This document shows, piece by piece, positions 55,649 through 64,000 of a DNA stretch of 64,000 nucleotides. The DNA comes from Candidatus Methanomethylophilaceae archaeon (GTDB lineage: Archaea; Thermoplasmatota; Thermoplasmata; Methanomassiliicoccales; Methanomethylophilaceae). A program made the position numbers and the translations under genes. The DNA is taken from assembly GCA_944321505.1 (NCBI GenBank), contig CALULN010000023.1, positions 33,143-97,142 of the forward strand, in the 5' to 3' direction. Under the pieces are notes generated by a model. It was not told the origin of the DNA. It saw only the letters and a list, made by a program, of their open reading frames with translations, and did not search any database. Within the stretch, counting starts at the first letter, position 1. The number at the start of each line of letters is the position of its first letter.

Positions 55649-57001
55649 TCACGCCGGTCCGATATCCTTGGGGGGTGATCCGGCATGCCCTCTGCGGGCC
55701 AGTGCGTCTCCGATGCGGGACGCCGAATACAGCGGCACGTTTATGAGCCAGCCCTCATCCTTGAAGCCGGTCAGTGACGTGCGGATACAGACCTCCGTCC
55801 CGTACCTGTCCCTGAACGCCCTGAGGCTCTTGGAGCGGAGGTTTACTGAAGCCTTCACTTCGATCGGAACAACGCCGCCTGCCCATTCCACGAGGACGTC
55901 AACCTCGTTCTCCCCGCCGGACCAGTAGTACGGTCTGAACCCGGCGGCTCTGAGCTCCTGCACAACGAACTGCTCCGTCATCGCCCCTCTGAAGCAGCCG
56001 AAGATCCCGTCCTCCGACTGTAGCGCATACGCCTCCAGGCCCGCTTTTGCGCCCAACAGCCCCACGTCCGCGGCGTACAGCTTGAACGCCTTCCCGTCGG
56101 ACACAGACGACAGCGGGACCTCCGGACGCTCCGCCCGCGGCACGACGGTCACCAATCCGTAGCTCTGCAGCCAGAGTATCGGCTCCATGTATCTGGAGGC
56201 GCCTCCTTTCGACCGCATCATGCTGTACACGAACTTCTTGTTCTCTTTGGCCAGCTGTCCCGGCAGGGAGTCCCAGACATCAATCATCCTGGTGACGATC
56301 CCCTTCGGAGGGTGTCTGCTCATGTCCCGCTCGTACTCCGTGACGAGCCTGCTCTGGACCTTGCGGACCTCTCCCAGGTCCCCGGTGGTGATGTAGGCGA
56401 GGACCGCCTCCGGCATCCCTCCCACGAACATGTACGTCTCGAGCATCTCGATGAGCATCGGCCGGGCGGCGGCCAGGATGTCCGTGTCATAGGAGTCGAT
56501 AGCGTCGGCGAGCGGTGCGTTGCCGCAGGCGCGGACGAATTCGGAGAAGGTCATCGGCAAGATCTCCAATTCGTCGACCTTCCCCACGGGGTACTTCCTC
56601 CCCTGGCCCACGGAGACTCCGAGAAGGGATCCTGCTGCGATCACGTGGTACTCCGGCGCTCTCTCGCAGAAGTACTTGAGCGACGGCAGCGCCTCCGGGC
56701 AGTCCTGGACCTCATCCAGAAAGACCAGGGTGTCGGGACCGATCCTTTTCCCCGTGAGCGCCGAGAGTGAGGAGACGATCCTCCCCGGATTGGTGGGGTC
56801 TGAGAACGCGCCGCGGAATATGGGGGATTCCAGGTTCACAGTGATGCAATCCTCATATCTGGTCTTCCCGAACTCCTCGACCAGCCAGGTCTTCCCGGTC
56901 TGGCGCAGGCCGCTGACCACAAGCGGCTTCCTGCCGTCAGACGCCCTCCATGCCTCCAGGGCCGCCATGGCTCTCCTTTCCATCGTCTTCCCCGATATCA
57001 T
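55649..57001 (-). CDS. AAA_14/DUF4143 ATPase
   Basis: A 450-residue protein of the widespread prokaryotic ATPase family with a P-loop (SGLRQTGKTWLVEEFGK), a Walker B (LVFLDEVQDC), and a C-terminal DUF4143 domain that resembles restriction-endonuclease folds (GENEVDVLVEWAGGVVPIEV, a D-x(n)-ExK-like arrangement). Members are often mobile, with patchy distribution. The gene stands alone upstream of the GNAT gene, with an AT-rich promoter region. Function is unknown; roles in defence or toxin-antitoxin-like behaviour have been guessed for the family. Confidence 0.88.
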   Translation of the reverse strand: MISGKTMERRAMAALEAWRASDGRKPLVVSGLRQTGKTWLVEEFGKTRYEDCITVNLESPIFRGAFSDPTNPGRIVSSLSALTGKRIGPDTLVFLDEVQDCPEALPSLKYFCERAPEYHVIAAGSLLGVSVGQGRKYPVGKVDELEILPMTFSEFVRACGNAPLADAIDSYDTDILAAARPMLIEMLETYMFVGGMPEAVLAYITTGDLGEVRKVQSRLVTEYERDMSRHPPKGIVTRMIDVWDSLPGQLAKENKKFVYSMMRSKGGASRYMEPILWLQSYGLVTVVPRAERPEVPLSSVSDGKAFKLYAADVGLLGAKAGLEAYALQSEDGIFGCFRGAMTEQFVVQELRAAGFRPYYWSGGENEVDVLVEWAGGVVPIEVKASVNLRSKSLRAFRDRYGTEVCIRTSLTGFKDEGWLINVPLYSASRIGDALARRGHAGSPPKDIGPA

Positions 57002-57301
57002 ATACTCGTCTGGATTTTTTAACGTTATTGAAAATCATCGTATGATATTTTTGACATCAGTTGAAAAAATCGGAGGAACATATCACTCAAACATCGCTGT
57101 CGCAAAATGGACCCGGCAGGGGGCGGGCCGCTGCCGGGGTATTCGGTGCACGGTACGGATGCGGAGGCGTCTGCATGCCCGCCGGATCCCGGGGGCCGAA
57201 CGTGCATACGCGCCACGTCTGACTGTCCGTCCGACCTTCAGAGTCGCTTTCAGATGCTATTATTATTTATAGAAGGATGGATACATCGTAAAAGACGAAT
57301 G
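57002..57301. other. intergenic region upstream of the heat-shock cluster
   Basis: About 300 bp without a convincing gene. The left 80 bp are AT-rich and hold the promoter of the reverse ATPase gene. CCCGGCAG (57112-57119) and CTGCCGGG (57131-57138) form a perfect 8-bp stem, possibly a small RNA or regulatory element. Confidence 0.45.
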
Positions 57302-57357
57302 TTTATATAGAAGAACAAACGTCAGGTGGCTCAGTATAATCCGACTATACTTGGAGG
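57302..57357 (+). promoter_or_regulatory. promoter and ribosome-binding site of the thermosome gene
   Basis: TATA box TTTATATA at 57302-57309, expected transcript start near 57330, and GGAGG at 57353-57357 with 8 nt to the ATG at 57366. A leader with a strong ribosome-binding site contrasts with the leaderless genes nearby and fits high-level expression. Confidence 0.7.
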
Positions 57358-57365
57358 AATATAGA

Positions 57366-59000
57366 ATGGGCATGGGTAACGCACCTATAGTGATCCTCAA
57401 GGAAGGAACCAAGAGGGACAAGGGAAAGGACGCTCAGTTCAACAACATCGCAGCCGCCAGGACCATCTCCGACGCTGTCAGGAGCAGCCTCGGACCCAGG
57501 GGAATGGACAAGATGCTGGTCGACTCCATGGGCGATGTCGTCATCACCAACGACGGTGTCACCATCCTGAAGGAGATCGATGTCCAGCACCCCGCCGCCA
57601 AGATGCTGGTGGAGGTCGCCAAGACCCAGGACGCAGAGGTCGGAGACGGTACCACCACCTCCGTCATCCTCGCGGGCGAGCTGCTGAAGAAGGCCGTGGA
57701 CATGGTCGACGCCAACGTCCATCCCACCGTCATCGCCGCAGGATACAGGATGGCCAACGCAGAGGCCCAGAAGATCCTGGTGGACATCGCGCAGAAGGTC
57801 ACCATCGACGACGAGGAGATGCTCCGCGACATCGCCGGCACCGCCATGAACAGCAAGCAGATCTCCGGCTCCAAGGACTTCTTCAGCAAGATGGTCGTCG
57901 ACGCCGTGAAGACCGTCGCCACCAAGGGCGAGGACGGCAAGTACACCGTGGACCTCAACAACATCCAGACCGTCAAGAAGACCGGCGCCTCCATGGAGGA
58001 GAGCGAGCTCGTGAAGGGCCTCATCATCGACAAGGAGCCCGTCCACAGCGCCATGCCCAAGAGGATCGAGAACGCGGTCATAGCCCTCATCGACGCCCCC
58101 TTCGAGGTCAAGAAGACCGAGATCGAGGCCAAGATCGAGATCACCGACCCCTCTCAGCTGAACGCCTTCCTCGAGGAGGAGGAGAACATGCTGAGGAGGA
58201 TGGTCGACAAGGTGAAGTCCGTCGGAGCCAACGTGGTCTTCTGCCAGAAGGGCATCGACGACCTGGCCCAGCACTTCCTGGCCAAGGAGGGCATCTACGC
58301 CGCCAGGCGCGTCAAGAAGTCCGACATGGAGAAGCTGGCCGCATCCACCGGAGGCAACATCATCAACAAGCTGGACGAGCTGGACAAGGACGACCTCGGG
58401 AAGGCCGACCTGATCGAGGTCAAGAAGGTCCAGGGCGAGGACATGACCTTCATCACCGGCCTCAACGACGTCAAGTCCGTCTCCATCCTCATCAGGGGAG
58501 GCACCCAGCACGTCATCGACGAGATCGAGAGGTCCCTCATCGACGCCTGGAGCGTCACCCGTGTCGCCATCGAGGACGGCATGACCATCACCGGCGGCGG
58601 ATCCGCGGCCGTGGAGCTGGCCATGAGGCTCAGGGAGTACTCCTCCTCCGTCGGAGGCAGGGAGCAGATCGCCATCGACGCCTTCGCTTCCGCCATGGAG
58701 TCCATCCCCACCACCCTCGCTGAGAACGCGGGTCTGGACCCCATCGACATACTCATCGAGATGAGGAAGCAGCACAAGGAGGGCAAGCTCAACGCAGGGC
58801 TCAACCCCTTCACCGGCAAGGTGGAGGACATGAAGGCCCTGAAGGTCATCGAGCCCTACAGGATCGGCAAGCAGGCCATCAACTCCGCTACCGACGCGGC
58901 CGTCATGATCCTCAGGATCGACGACGTGATCGCCGCCCGCAGCATGCCCACACCCAACGGGCCCCCGGGCGGAATGGAAGGCATGGGCGCCGAGGAGTGA
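57366..59000 (+). CDS. thsA: thermosome subunit (group II chaperonin)
   Basis: A 544-residue group II chaperonin that folds proteins in ATP-driven double rings. It has the equatorial ATP site VRSSLGPRGMDKML and GDGTTTSVILAGE, the closing GGGSAAVELAMRLREYSSS, and a C-terminal tail PPGGMEGMGAEE. ATG at 57366 is chosen over an in-frame start at 57351 because of the ribosome-binding site. It is followed by grpE, dnaK and dnaJ, so the window carries a combined archaeal-chaperonin and bacterial-type Hsp70 set. Confidence 0.96.
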   Translation: MGMGNAPIVILKEGTKRDKGKDAQFNNIAAARTISDAVRSSLGPRGMDKMLVDSMGDVVITNDGVTILKEIDVQHPAAKMLVEVAKTQDAEVGDGTTTSVILAGELLKKAVDMVDANVHPTVIAAGYRMANAEAQKILVDIAQKVTIDDEEMLRDIAGTAMNSKQISGSKDFFSKMVVDAVKTVATKGEDGKYTVDLNNIQTVKKTGASMEESELVKGLIIDKEPVHSAMPKRIENAVIALIDAPFEVKKTEIEAKIEITDPSQLNAFLEEEENMLRRMVDKVKSVGANVVFCQKGIDDLAQHFLAKEGIYAARRVKKSDMEKLAASTGGNIINKLDELDKDDLGKADLIEVKKVQGEDMTFITGLNDVKSVSILIRGGTQHVIDEIERSLIDAWSVTRVAIEDGMTITGGGSAAVELAMRLREYSSSVGGREQIAIDAFASAMESIPTTLAENAGLDPIDILIEMRKQHKEGKLNAGLNPFTGKVEDMKALKVIEPYRIGKQAINSATDAAVMILRIDDVIAARSMPTPNGPPGGMEGMGAEE

Positions 59001-59016
59001 TCCGGCGGAAGCAAAC

Positions 59017-59048
59017 AGGGGCGCAAGCCCCTATTCCCCGGAACGGGG
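59017..59048 (+). terminator. double hairpin between thermosome and grpE
   Basis: AGGGGC-GCAA-GCCCCT (59017-59032) and CCCCG-GAA-CGGGG (59036-59048) follow the thermosome stop. Without a T run this may be a processing or attenuation element separating highly expressed thermosome mRNA from the Hsp70 genes. Confidence 0.5.
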
Positions 59049-59073
59049 GATTCGACACGGTTCAGGCGATGGT

Positions 59074-59619
59074 ATGACTGGAGAGTCTGAAGAGTCAGGC
59101 GTCCGGGAGGAGGCTCCCGAGACGGATGCGCTGGCGGAGGCACAGGCCAAGGCCGAGGAGTACCTCGACATGGCCAGACGCGTCCAGGCGGATTTCGACA
59201 ACTACCGCCGCCGGACCCAGAAGGAGAACGAGGAGTTCAGGGCCTTCGCAACCGCGGGGCTCATAACCGAGCTGCTGACCATAGTGGACGACTTCGACAG
59301 GGCGCTCGAGCATGCCGACGGAGGCGAGGTGTTCGTCACCGGCGTCAGGGGCATCAGGAACAACCTGATGAAGGTGCTCGAGTCCAAGGGGCTGTCGGAG
59401 ATCGACGCATCCGGCAGGTTCGACCCGAACCTGCACGAGGCGCTGTGCACTGTGGAAGGGGAAGAGGACGGCATGGTCGCGGAGGTGTTCCAGAAGGGGT
59501 ACCGCCTGGGCGACAAGGTCCTCAGGTACGCGAAGGTCAAGGTGACCAGGAAGCCCGCCCCCGCCGCACCGGCGGAGGACGGGGAGAATGACGGAAAGCA
59601 GGAAGACAAGGAGGAATGA
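59074..59619 (+). CDS. grpE: GrpE nucleotide exchange factor
   Basis: A 181-residue GrpE with an acidic N-terminus, a long coiled coil ([20 protein letters not shown]) and the beta-wing ending ([36 protein letters not shown]). It releases ADP from DnaK. It starts an Hsp70 gene set and its end overlaps the beginning of the dnaK frame. Confidence 0.94.
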   Translation: MTGESEESGVREEAPETDALAEAQAKAEEYLDMARRVQADFDNYRRRTQKENEEFRAFATAGLITELLTIVDDFDRALEHADGGEVFVTGVRGIRNNLMKVLESKGLSEIDASGRFDPNLHEALCTVEGEEDGMVAEVFQKGYRLGDKVLRYAKVKVTRKPAPAAPAEDGENDGKQEDKEE

Positions 59620-59624
59620 TCGGG

Positions 59625-60236
59625 ATGTCAAGGATAATAGGAATCGATTTGGGGACGAGCAACTCCGCGGCATCGATCATGGAGGGCGGCAGGCCCACCA
59701 TGATCCCCAGCGCAGAGGGTACCAGCGTCGGCGGGAAGTCTTTCCCGTCGTACGTCGCATTCACGCAGGACGGGCAGCTGCTGGTTGGCGAGCCGGCCAG
59801 GAGGCAGGCCATCACCAACCCGGACGGCACCATAAAGAACGTGAAGAGGAAGATGGGGACCTCCGAGAAGGTAACCGCCCTGGGCAAGGAGTACACCCCC
59901 CAGCAGATCTCCGCGTTCATCCTCCAGAAGATAAAGAAGGACGCGGAGGACTACCTGGGCGAGACCATCGACAAGGCAGTCATCACCGCCCCCGCCTCCT
60001 TCGACGACAATCAGAGGCAGGCCACCAAGGACGCCGGCGCCATCGCCGGGCTGGACGTGGTCCGCATCATCAACGAGCCCACCGCGGCCGCTCTCGCATA
60101 CGGCCTCGACAAGGGAAACACCTCCCAGAAGATCCTGGTGTTCGACCTGGGAGGAGGGACCCTCGATGTGACCATCATGGACTTCAGCGACGGCGTGTTC
60201 GAGGTCCTGTCCACCTCCGGAGACACCCACCTGTGA
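59625..60236 (+). CDS. dnaK: DnaK N-terminal fragment, ended by an in-frame TGA
   Basis: The first 203 residues of Hsp70: [33 protein letters not shown] and [20 protein letters not shown] all belong to the nucleotide-binding domain. The frame stops at TGA 60234-60236, directly after the conserved SGDTHL, where intact DnaK has two glycines; here the second codon is GGA and the first is TGA, a single-base change from GGA. ATG at 59625 follows AGGAGG by 10 nt; an ATG at 59616 is too close to it. The reading frame resumes in the same phase. On its own this fragment cannot be a functional Hsp70. Confidence 0.85.
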   Translation: MSRIIGIDLGTSNSAASIMEGGRPTMIPSAEGTSVGGKSFPSYVAFTQDGQLLVGEPARRQAITNPDGTIKNVKRKMGTSEKVTALGKEYTPQQISAFILQKIKKDAEDYLGETIDKAVITAPASFDDNQRQATKDAGAIAGLDVVRIINEPTAAALAYGLDKGNTSQKILVFDLGGGTLDVTIMDFSDGVFEVLSTSGDTHL

Positions 60237-60245
60237 GGATCCGAC

Positions 60246-61469
60246 ATGGTCGAGGTCCTGACCAACTACGTCCTGGGCGAGTTCCAGAAGCAGACCGGCA
60301 TCGATCTCCACAGCGACAACATGGCGTTCTGGAGGGTCAGGGAGGCCTGCGAGAAGGCGAAGATCGAGCTGTCCACCACCATGCAGACCGAGGTCAACCT
60401 GCCGTTCATCACGTCGGACGCCTCCGGTCCCAAGCACCTGGTGCAGACCATCACCCGCGCCAAGCTGGAGGAGCTGGTGGAGCCCATCGTCGAGCGCTGC
60501 AGGAACTCCATCATCCAGGCCATGAACGACGCCGACCTGAAGAACGACAACATCGACAGGATCATCATGGTGGGCGGACCCACCAGGATGCCCATCGTCC
60601 AGAACTTCGTGGAGAACATAGTCGGACCCAAGATCCAGCGCGGCATCGACCCCATGGAGTGCGTCTCCATGGGAGCAGCCATCCAGGGCGCCGTCCTCTC
60701 CGGAGAGGTCAAGGACGTCCTGCTGCTGGATGTCACCCCGCTGTCCCTGGGCATCGAGACCCTGGGAGGCATCGCCACCAGGCTCATCGACAGGAACACC
60801 ACCATCCCCACCAGGAAGTCTCAGGTGTTCTCCACCGCGGCGGACAACCAGCCCTCGGTGGAGATCCACGTGGTCCAGGGAGAGAGGGAGATGGCCGCCG
60901 ACAACACGTCCCTCGGGAAGTTCGTGCTGGACGGCATCCCACCCGCACGCCGCGGAGTGCCTCAGATCGAGGTGACCTTCGATATCGACGCCAACGGCAT
61001 CATCAACGTCACCGCCAAGGACAAGGGCACCGGCAAGGAGCAGAAGATCACCATCGCCTCCTCCAACAAGCTCAGCAAGGAGGAGATCGACGCCATGGTC
61101 AAGCAGGCGGAGCAGTTCGCCGACGCGGACAAGAAGAAGCGCGAGGAGATCGAGCTCCTGAACCAGTCCGAGACCGCGATCTACACCCTGAGGAAGACCC
61201 TGGACGAGCTCGGCGACAAGGTGTCCAACGAGGAGAGGGCCAAGGTGGAGGCCGCCATCAGCGACCTCGAGGCGGCCCGCGCATCCAAGGACACCGCCCA
61301 GATCAAGCAGAAGATGGAGGCTCTGTACAAGGTCATGGAGCCCATCTCCCAGAAGCTCTACCAGCAGCAGGAGCAGCCCCAGCAGGGCGGCGCCCAGCAG
61401 CAGAGCCAGGAGTCCAAGGCGGACGGCGACTTCGTCGACGCCGACTACAAGATCGTGGACGACGAGTAA
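60246..61469 (+). CDS. dnaK: DnaK C-terminal fragment (rest of ATPase domain and substrate-binding domain)
   Basis: In the same frame as the preceding fragment: 407 residues from ATG 60246. It contains the rest of the nucleotide-binding domain ([20 protein letters not shown]), the linker ([19 protein letters not shown]), the substrate-binding domain and lid, and a Gln-rich tail ending [15 protein letters not shown] at 60236-60239, created together with the TGA, lies 6 nt upstream of this ATG, so internal re-initiation is possible. No frameshift is present; apart from the one TGA the gene is intact. The stop is TAA. Confidence 0.85.
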   Translation: MVEVLTNYVLGEFQKQTGIDLHSDNMAFWRVREACEKAKIELSTTMQTEVNLPFITSDASGPKHLVQTITRAKLEELVEPIVERCRNSIIQAMNDADLKNDNIDRIIMVGGPTRMPIVQNFVENIVGPKIQRGIDPMECVSMGAAIQGAVLSGEVKDVLLLDVTPLSLGIETLGGIATRLIDRNTTIPTRKSQVFSTAADNQPSVEIHVVQGEREMAADNTSLGKFVLDGIPPARRGVPQIEVTFDIDANGIINVTAKDKGTGKEQKITIASSNKLSKEEIDAMVKQAEQFADADKKKREEIELLNQSETAIYTLRKTLDELGDKVSNEERAKVEAAISDLEAARASKDTAQIKQKMEALYKVMEPISQKLYQQQEQPQQGGAQQQSQESKADGDFVDADYKIVDDE

Positions 61470-61471
61470 GC

Positions 61472-62614
61472 ATGCCCAGAGACTACTACGAGGTCCTCGG
61501 CGTCCCCAAGGACGCCGACAAGGACACCATCAAGAAGGCCTACCGCAAGCTGGCCAAGGAGAACCACCCGGACGTGTCGAAGGACCCCAGGGACGTGGCG
61601 GAGGAGAAGTTCAAGGAGATCTCCGAAGCCTACGAGGTCCTGTCCGACGACGAGAAGCGCAGGGTGTACGACCAGTACGGCCACGAGGGCCTGAACGGAC
61701 AGTTCGGCAGCGGAGGCTTCACCTGGGACAACTTCACTCGCTTCGACGACATCAGCGACATCTTCGGCGGGGACTTCTTCAGCTCCTTCTTCGGAGGGGG
61801 CGGGAGGCAGTCCCGCTCCGGTCCCGCTCAGGGCAACTCCCTGAGGTACGACCTGGAGATCGACCTGATCGACGTCCTCAACGGGAAGGAGGTGGAGCTC
61901 AGCATACCCCACCACGCGAAGTGCCCGGACTGCAAAGGTACCGGAGGGAAGGACGGCAACGTCACCACCTGCTCCCGCTGCGGAGGCAGGGGACAGGTGC
62001 AGACCGTCCGCAACACGCCCTTCGGGCAGATGGTGTCCGTGGCCGACTGCCCCCAGTGTCACGGCAGGGGGAAGTCCTTCACCGAGCGCTGCCCCAAATG
62101 CGGCGGTCGCGCGGTGATCCAGAAGACCTCGAAGATCCAGGTCAGGATACCCAAGGGCATCGAGAGCGGGACCCGCATAAGGGTGCCGGGGGCCGGCGAC
62201 GCCAGTCCCGACGGCGGACCCAACGGCGACCTGTTCGTGGTGGTCTACGTCAGGGAGCAGGATGCCTTCGAGAGGGACGGCATCAACCTCTGGACCGGGC
62301 TGACCGCCTCCTATCCCAAGCTGGTGCTGGGCGGTGAGATGCAGGTGCAGACCCTGGAGGGGGACAAGATCCTCCTGAAGATCCCCGCAGGGACACAAGT
62401 CGGCTCCGTGCTGAGGATACCCGGGAAGGGGCTGCCCAAGGGCAACTCGTCCTCCCGCGGCGACCTGTTCGTCCGCATGAGGGTGGATGTGCCCAAGAAG
62501 GTCACCGAGGAGCAGAGGGAGCTGCTGAAGAAGCTGGACTCCACTGCCGGAGCGTCAACCTCCAAGCGCAAATCCTCGATGAAGGACAAGATCCGCGAGA
62601 AGCTGGACATCTGA
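61472..62614 (+). CDS. dnaJ: DnaJ co-chaperone
   Basis: A full-length 380-residue type I DnaJ. The J domain includes HPDVSKD (HPD motif), the Gly/Phe linker ([13 protein letters not shown]) follows, and four CxxCxGxG-type zinc repeats come next: [25 protein letters not shown] and CPKCGGRA. The C-terminal substrate-binding domains end in KIREKLDI. It starts 2 bp after the dnaK stop and completes the thermosome-grpE-dnaK-dnaJ cluster, presumably of bacterial origin for the last three. Confidence 0.96.
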   Translation: MPRDYYEVLGVPKDADKDTIKKAYRKLAKENHPDVSKDPRDVAEEKFKEISEAYEVLSDDEKRRVYDQYGHEGLNGQFGSGGFTWDNFTRFDDISDIFGGDFFSSFFGGGGRQSRSGPAQGNSLRYDLEIDLIDVLNGKEVELSIPHHAKCPDCKGTGGKDGNVTTCSRCGGRGQVQTVRNTPFGQMVSVADCPQCHGRGKSFTERCPKCGGRAVIQKTSKIQVRIPKGIESGTRIRVPGAGDASPDGGPNGDLFVVVYVREQDAFERDGINLWTGLTASYPKLVLGGEMQVQTLEGDKILLKIPAGTQVGSVLRIPGKGLPKGNSSSRGDLFVRMRVDVPKKVTEEQRELLKKLDSTAGASTSKRKSSMKDKIREKLDI

Positions 62615-62630
62615 AAGCCTGTTCGCGTGA

Positions 62631-62663
62631 TGTTTTTTCTATCCTCGCCCGGTCCGGGCGAGG
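62631..62663 (+). terminator. terminator after dnaJ
   Basis: A TGTTTTTTCT run (62631-62640) of the archaeal oligo-T type is followed by a perfect palindrome, CCTCGCCCGG-T-CCGGGCGAGG, at 62643-62663. It closes the heat-shock operon before the divergent-GC surface-protein gene. Confidence 0.65.
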
Positions 62664-62698
62664 GAATCTATATTGCCGTGCATTGTTTGGATTCCGTC

Positions 62699-64000
62699 AT
62701 GAAGGTAATCGGAGGGGGTTTGCGCTCTCCCGTGCTGTTAGTGTCCGCCTTTACCGTGATGGCGGTTCTGGTCTTTGCGTTGATGGTCTTCCCGGCTTCC
62801 GATGATTCGGAAGCTAAGTCTTTCGCGCAGGATGGTCTTGTATTCGAATTTTCTGAAGACGGCGATAACACTGCCGAAGTGATAGGCTATACAGGCAACG
62901 CAGCAGAACTCGAGATCCCTGGGGAAGTGACTGCTGATGGTGTGAAATATAAAGTCACATCCATCGGCTCTGATGCGTTCTACGGATGCACATCTCTGGC
63001 GTCAATCACAATCCCTTCGAGCATCACGTCCATCGACGGCTATGCTTTCTACGGATGCACATCTCTGGCGTCGATCGAAATACCCGCCAGCGTCACGTCC
63101 ATCAGTTTTTCTGTGTTCCAAGGATGCATATCCCTGGAGTCGATAACTGTCGCCGAAGGGAATCCGAACTACGCCAGTGTAGATGGGGTCTTGTTCGACA
63201 AGAACAAGAAGGTTCTGATAGCATATCCCGCAGGGAGCGACCGCACCTCCTACACAATCCCCTCGAGCGTCACGTCCATTGACGGCTATGCGTTCTACGT
63301 ATGCACATCCCTGGAATCGATTACACTCCCTTCGAGCATCACGTCCATCGACGGCTATGTTTTCTACGAATGCACATCTCTGACGTCGATCGAAATACCC
63401 GCCAGCGTCACGTCCATAGGCTCTTTCGCGTTCTACGGGTGCACATCTCTGGCGTCGATCGAAATACCCGCCAGCGTCACATCCATAGGCTCTTCTGCGT
63501 TCTCCGGCACATCTCTGGTGTCAATCACAATCCCTTCGAGCGTCACATCCATAGGCTCTTCTGCGTTTTCCGTATGTACATCTCTGGCGTCGATCGAAAT
63601 ACCCGCCAGCGTCACGTCCATAGACTCTTCAATGTTCGATAGGTGCACATTCCTGGAATCTGTTACAATCCCTTCGAGCGTCACGTCCATAGGCTCTTCT
63701 GCGTTCTCTGGATGCACATCTCTGGCGTCGATCGAAATACCCGCCAGCGTCACGTCCATAGGCTCTTCTGCGTTCTACGGATGCACATCCTTGAAGTCGA
63801 TAACTGTCGCCGAAGGGAATCCGAACTACGCCAGTGTAGATGGGGTCTTGTTCGACAAGAACAAGAAAGATCTGATAGCACATCCGGCACCACCCGATCT
63901 TTCTTCCAATGCTCCCGCGACCACCGAGATCTACACTCTCGCCCTACCCGTCGCTCTTCCGATCTCTCTGGCGTCGATCGAAATACCCGCCAGCGTCACG
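62699..64000 (+). CDS. BspA-like leucine-rich-repeat surface protein (partial; right end mis-assembled)
   Basis: An N-terminal membrane or signal segment (VLLVSAFTVMAVLVFALMVF) is followed by FPASDDSEAKS, then LRR_5/BspA-type repeats of about 23 residues with the consensus SIxIPxSVTSIGxxAFxGCTSL. The motif ASVDGVLFDKNKK occurs twice. Such proteins in gut archaea and bacteria are adhesins. A CTATATTG TATA element is placed for a leaderless ATG at 62699. GC content and codon use are clearly lower than in the neighbouring genes, suggesting transfer. From about 63890 the sequence leaves the repeat pattern; 63908-63965 is adapter, so residues beyond about 395 are not real. Confidence 0.85.
   Translation, partial: MKVIGGGLRSPVLLVSAFTVMAVLVFALMVFPASDDSEAKSFAQDGLVFEFSEDGDNTAEVIGYTGNAAELEIPGEVTADGVKYKVTSIGSDAFYGCTSLASITIPSSITSIDGYAFYGCTSLASIEIPASVTSISFSVFQGCISLESITVAEGNPNYASVDGVLFDKNKKVLIAYPAGSDRTSYTIPSSVTSIDGYAFYVCTSLESITLPSSITSIDGYVFYECTSLTSIEIPASVTSIGSFAFYGCTSLASIEIPASVTSIGSSAFSGTSLVSITIPSSVTSIGSSAFSVCTSLASIEIPASVTSIDSSMFDRCTFLESVTIPSSVTSIGSSAFSGCTSLASIEIPASVTSIGSSAFYGCTSLKSITVAEGNPNYASVDGVLFDKNKKDLIAHPAPPDLSSNAPATTEIYTLALPVALPISLASIEIPASVT
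62945..63890 (+). repeat. tandem array of 69-bp LRR_5 coding repeats
   Basis: Roughly twelve imperfect copies of a 69-bp unit, of which ATCGAAATACCCGCCAGCGT is the most constant part, run through the BspA-like gene, with a longer divergent unit (GTCGCCGAAGGGAATCCGAA) at about 63149 and 63804. Near-identical copies within one read length make this region prone to collapse in short-read assembly. Confidence 0.85.
63908..63965 (+). other. Illumina P5/TruSeq universal adapter embedded in the assembly
   Basis: The 58 bases starting AATG and ending GCTCTTCCGATCT align without gaps over the full length of the Illumina universal P5 adapter, including the block CGACCACCGAGATCTACAC, with 51 of 58 positions identical by eye. 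The next base resumes an exact copy of the LRR repeat. This is sequencing artefact, not genome. Confidence 0.95.

Noticed and set aside
55649..57001. Active mobile element or defence island
   Set aside because: The DUF4143 ATPase is often mobile, but no transposase, integrase, terminal repeats or defence partners are near it.
60234..60236. UGA read as selenocysteine or glycine
   Set aside because: The position is a conserved glycine, no SECIS-like context or Sec genes are seen, and UGA is the commonest stop in the window.
62945..63890. CRISPR or intergenic satellite
   Set aside because: The repeats are in one reading frame and encode leucine-rich repeats; no unique spacers.

Overview
The window is GC-rich, gene-dense chromosomal DNA from an archaeon. 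The archaeal markers are the RNA polymerase operon with split A'/A'' subunits, GatD/GatE, aTrm56, thermosome, L30e, S17e, Cdc48 with a proteasome-type tail, TATA boxes about 25 bp ahead of many starts, and mostly leaderless genes. An unsplit RNA polymerase B subunit, an HdrD, hydrogenase maturation factors (HypB, HypE) and a bacterial-type DnaK cluster beside BspA-like repeat proteins point to a methanogen of the Thermoplasmata side, most likely Methanomassiliicoccales (gut/rumen Methanomethylophilaceae). That taxonomic placement is inference. Stop codons fit: TGA ends roughly four genes in five, TAG only about five genes.

Layout. 1-9.2 kb: the 5' part of hdrD (reverse), a cysteine desulfurase, a copper chaperone-CopA operon with a palindrome in its promoter, a secreted lamin-tail/phospholipase-D protein, an EamA transporter, a HAD phosphatase and a ferredoxin-nitroreductase. 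9.2-11.5 kb: a lower-GC, gene-poor stretch with a candidate large structured RNA, one acidic orphan gene, a tandem 56-bp repeat that may also be an RNA, and tRNA-Met and tRNA-Asn. 11.5-20.7 kb: small regulators, a 53-residue zinc protein, aTrm56, HD protein, thioredoxin/thioredoxin reductase, Elp3 and Cdc48, with two small PRC-barrel genes. 20.9-29.9 kb: tRNA-Lys and rpoH-rpoB-rpoA1-rpoA2-rpl30e-nusA. 30-38.5 kb: a radical SAM protein, pyrF and a giant AglB/STT3-like protein with a membrane partner. 38.5-49 kb: hypB-purD-truA-translin (reverse), gatD-gatE, an Mtq2-type methyltransferase, metallo-beta-lactamase protein, zinc protein, SerB-like phosphatase, TraB protein and thyX. 49-57 kb: S17e, tRNA-Arg, RqcH, tRNA-Thr, DUF1015, hypE, tRNA-Arg, another metallo-beta-lactamase protein, GNAT and a DUF4143 ATPase. 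57.3-62.6 kb: thermosome-grpE-dnaK-dnaJ heat-shock cluster. 62.7-64 kb: the start of a BspA-like leucine-rich-repeat surface protein.

Two points need attention before the sequence is used. dnaK is interrupted by one in-frame TGA at a conserved glycine codon, followed by a good ribosome-binding site and ATG. Positions 63908-63965 match the Illumina P5/TruSeq universal adapter almost base for base, so the right end of the window is a mis-assembly in a repeat. The most promising unexplained biology is the hairpin-rich, probably non-coding transcript at about 9.4-9.9 kb.
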